14,700 nt of DNA from an uncultured Collinsella sp. Its GTDB lineage: Bacteria; Actinomycetota; Coriobacteriia; Coriobacteriales; Coriobacteriaceae. Shown one piece after another: positions 14,516 to 14,700 of this stretch. A program made the position numbers and the translations under genes. The stretch lies in NCBI GenBank assembly GCA_902463875.1, contig CABQHR010000025.1, positions 1 to 14,700 of the forward strand, in the 5' to 3' direction. The notes beneath the pieces are model-generated. The model was not told where the DNA came from and did no database searches. It saw only the letters and a program-made list of their open reading frames with translations. Every line of letters starts with the position of its first letter. The stretch's first letter is position 1.

Positions 14516-14542
14516 TTGCATTTAGGGAAAGACGGGGATAAT
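14516..14542 (+). promoter_or_regulatory. Candidate promoter of the TSCPD gene
   Basis: TTGCAT (14516-14521) and GATAAT (14537-14542) are fair -35 and -10 hexamers, though the 15-nt spacer is shorter than usual. It lies between the hairpin and the ribosome site (AGAGGGG) of the next gene. Confidence 0.45.
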
Positions 14543-14576
14543 AGTCGTCTCGAATAACATTCTGAGAGGGGATCGC

Positions 14577-14700
14577 ATGATTTCGTTTGATTACAAGCCG
14601 CAGGGTGTATGCTCTCGCAATATTCACCTTGACCTTTCCGATGACGGCAGCAAGGTGCTGGGCGTTGAGTTTACCGGCGGCTGCGATGGCAACCTCAAGG
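14577..14700 (+). CDS. TSCPD domain-containing protein (TIGR03905-like), N-terminal part
   Basis: Only the first 41 codons are in the window. The start ATG follows a GAGGGG-type ribosome site with a 5-nt spacer. The sequence shows the small TSCPD family pattern: a YKPQGVCSRNI segment early and FTGGCDGNL near residue 34-42, matching the conserved GVCS and GGCxGN motifs of this family of about 80-90 residues. Such domains also occur at the C-terminus of some ribonucleotide reductases, where the Cys pair is thought to bind metal; the function of the stand-alone form is unknown. It follows purB in the same direction but has its own candidate promoter. Confidence 0.82.
   Translation, partial: MISFDYKPQGVCSRNIHLDLSDDGSKVLGVEFTGGCDGNLK

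Overview
The window looks like a chromosomal segment of a high-GC actinobacterium of the class Coriobacteriia, most likely Collinsella or a close relative. This is an inference. It rests on the protein styles (paired PafB/PafC-type WYL regulators, a sortase-anchored CnaB adhesin, a TSCPD protein next to purB), strong AAGGAG-type ribosome binding sites, and G/C-ending codons. No rRNA, CRISPR array, transposase or phage gene was seen.

Layout. (1) Positions 1-3299, plus strand: the 3' end of a D-alanine--D-alanine ligase gene overlaps a DinG-type gene that fuses a DEDDh exonuclease to an iron-sulfur helicase. (2) Positions 3296-5222, minus strand: two overlapping WYL-domain regulator genes (PafB-like, then PafC-like) converge on the helicase gene and overlap its 3' end by 4 nt. 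(3) Positions 5223-5420: a divergent control region holding a palindrome, a -10 candidate and a motif resembling the mycobacterial RecA-independent DNA-damage promoter. (4) Positions 5421-8807, plus strand: a 1048-residue membrane protein and a 72-residue single-pass membrane protein, closed by a hairpin terminator. The large protein is an M28-peptidase-like domain split by a very long acidic, proline/alanine-rich insert, and most of its metal and catalytic positions are substituted. (5) Positions 8874-12305, minus strand: a large LPATG-anchored adhesin with an N-terminal thioester domain and about six CnaB/SpaA-like repeats, preceded by a leader able to fold into a long hairpin. (6) Positions 12560-13000: tRNA-Gly(CCC) with promoter and terminator, then a repeat-rich, non-coding stretch with two exact 52-bp repeats. 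Each ends in a copy of the tRNA 3' end, and the stretch is full of GCGAAGC mini-hairpins. (7) Positions 13102-14700, plus strand: purB (adenylosuccinate lyase), then the start of a TSCPD-domain gene.

How the genes relate. The WYL pair resembles the actinobacterial DNA-damage activator PafBC and sits between a DNA repair-type helicase/nuclease and the M28-like operon, so a stress-response connection is possible but only inferred. The M28-like protein and its small partner are clearly one transcription unit. The adhesin, tRNA and purB parts look independent of one another.

The items most worth a second look are the M28-like protein with its long insert and lost active-site residues, the tRNA-derived repeat cluster, and the damage-promoter-like motif beside the PafBC-like pair.
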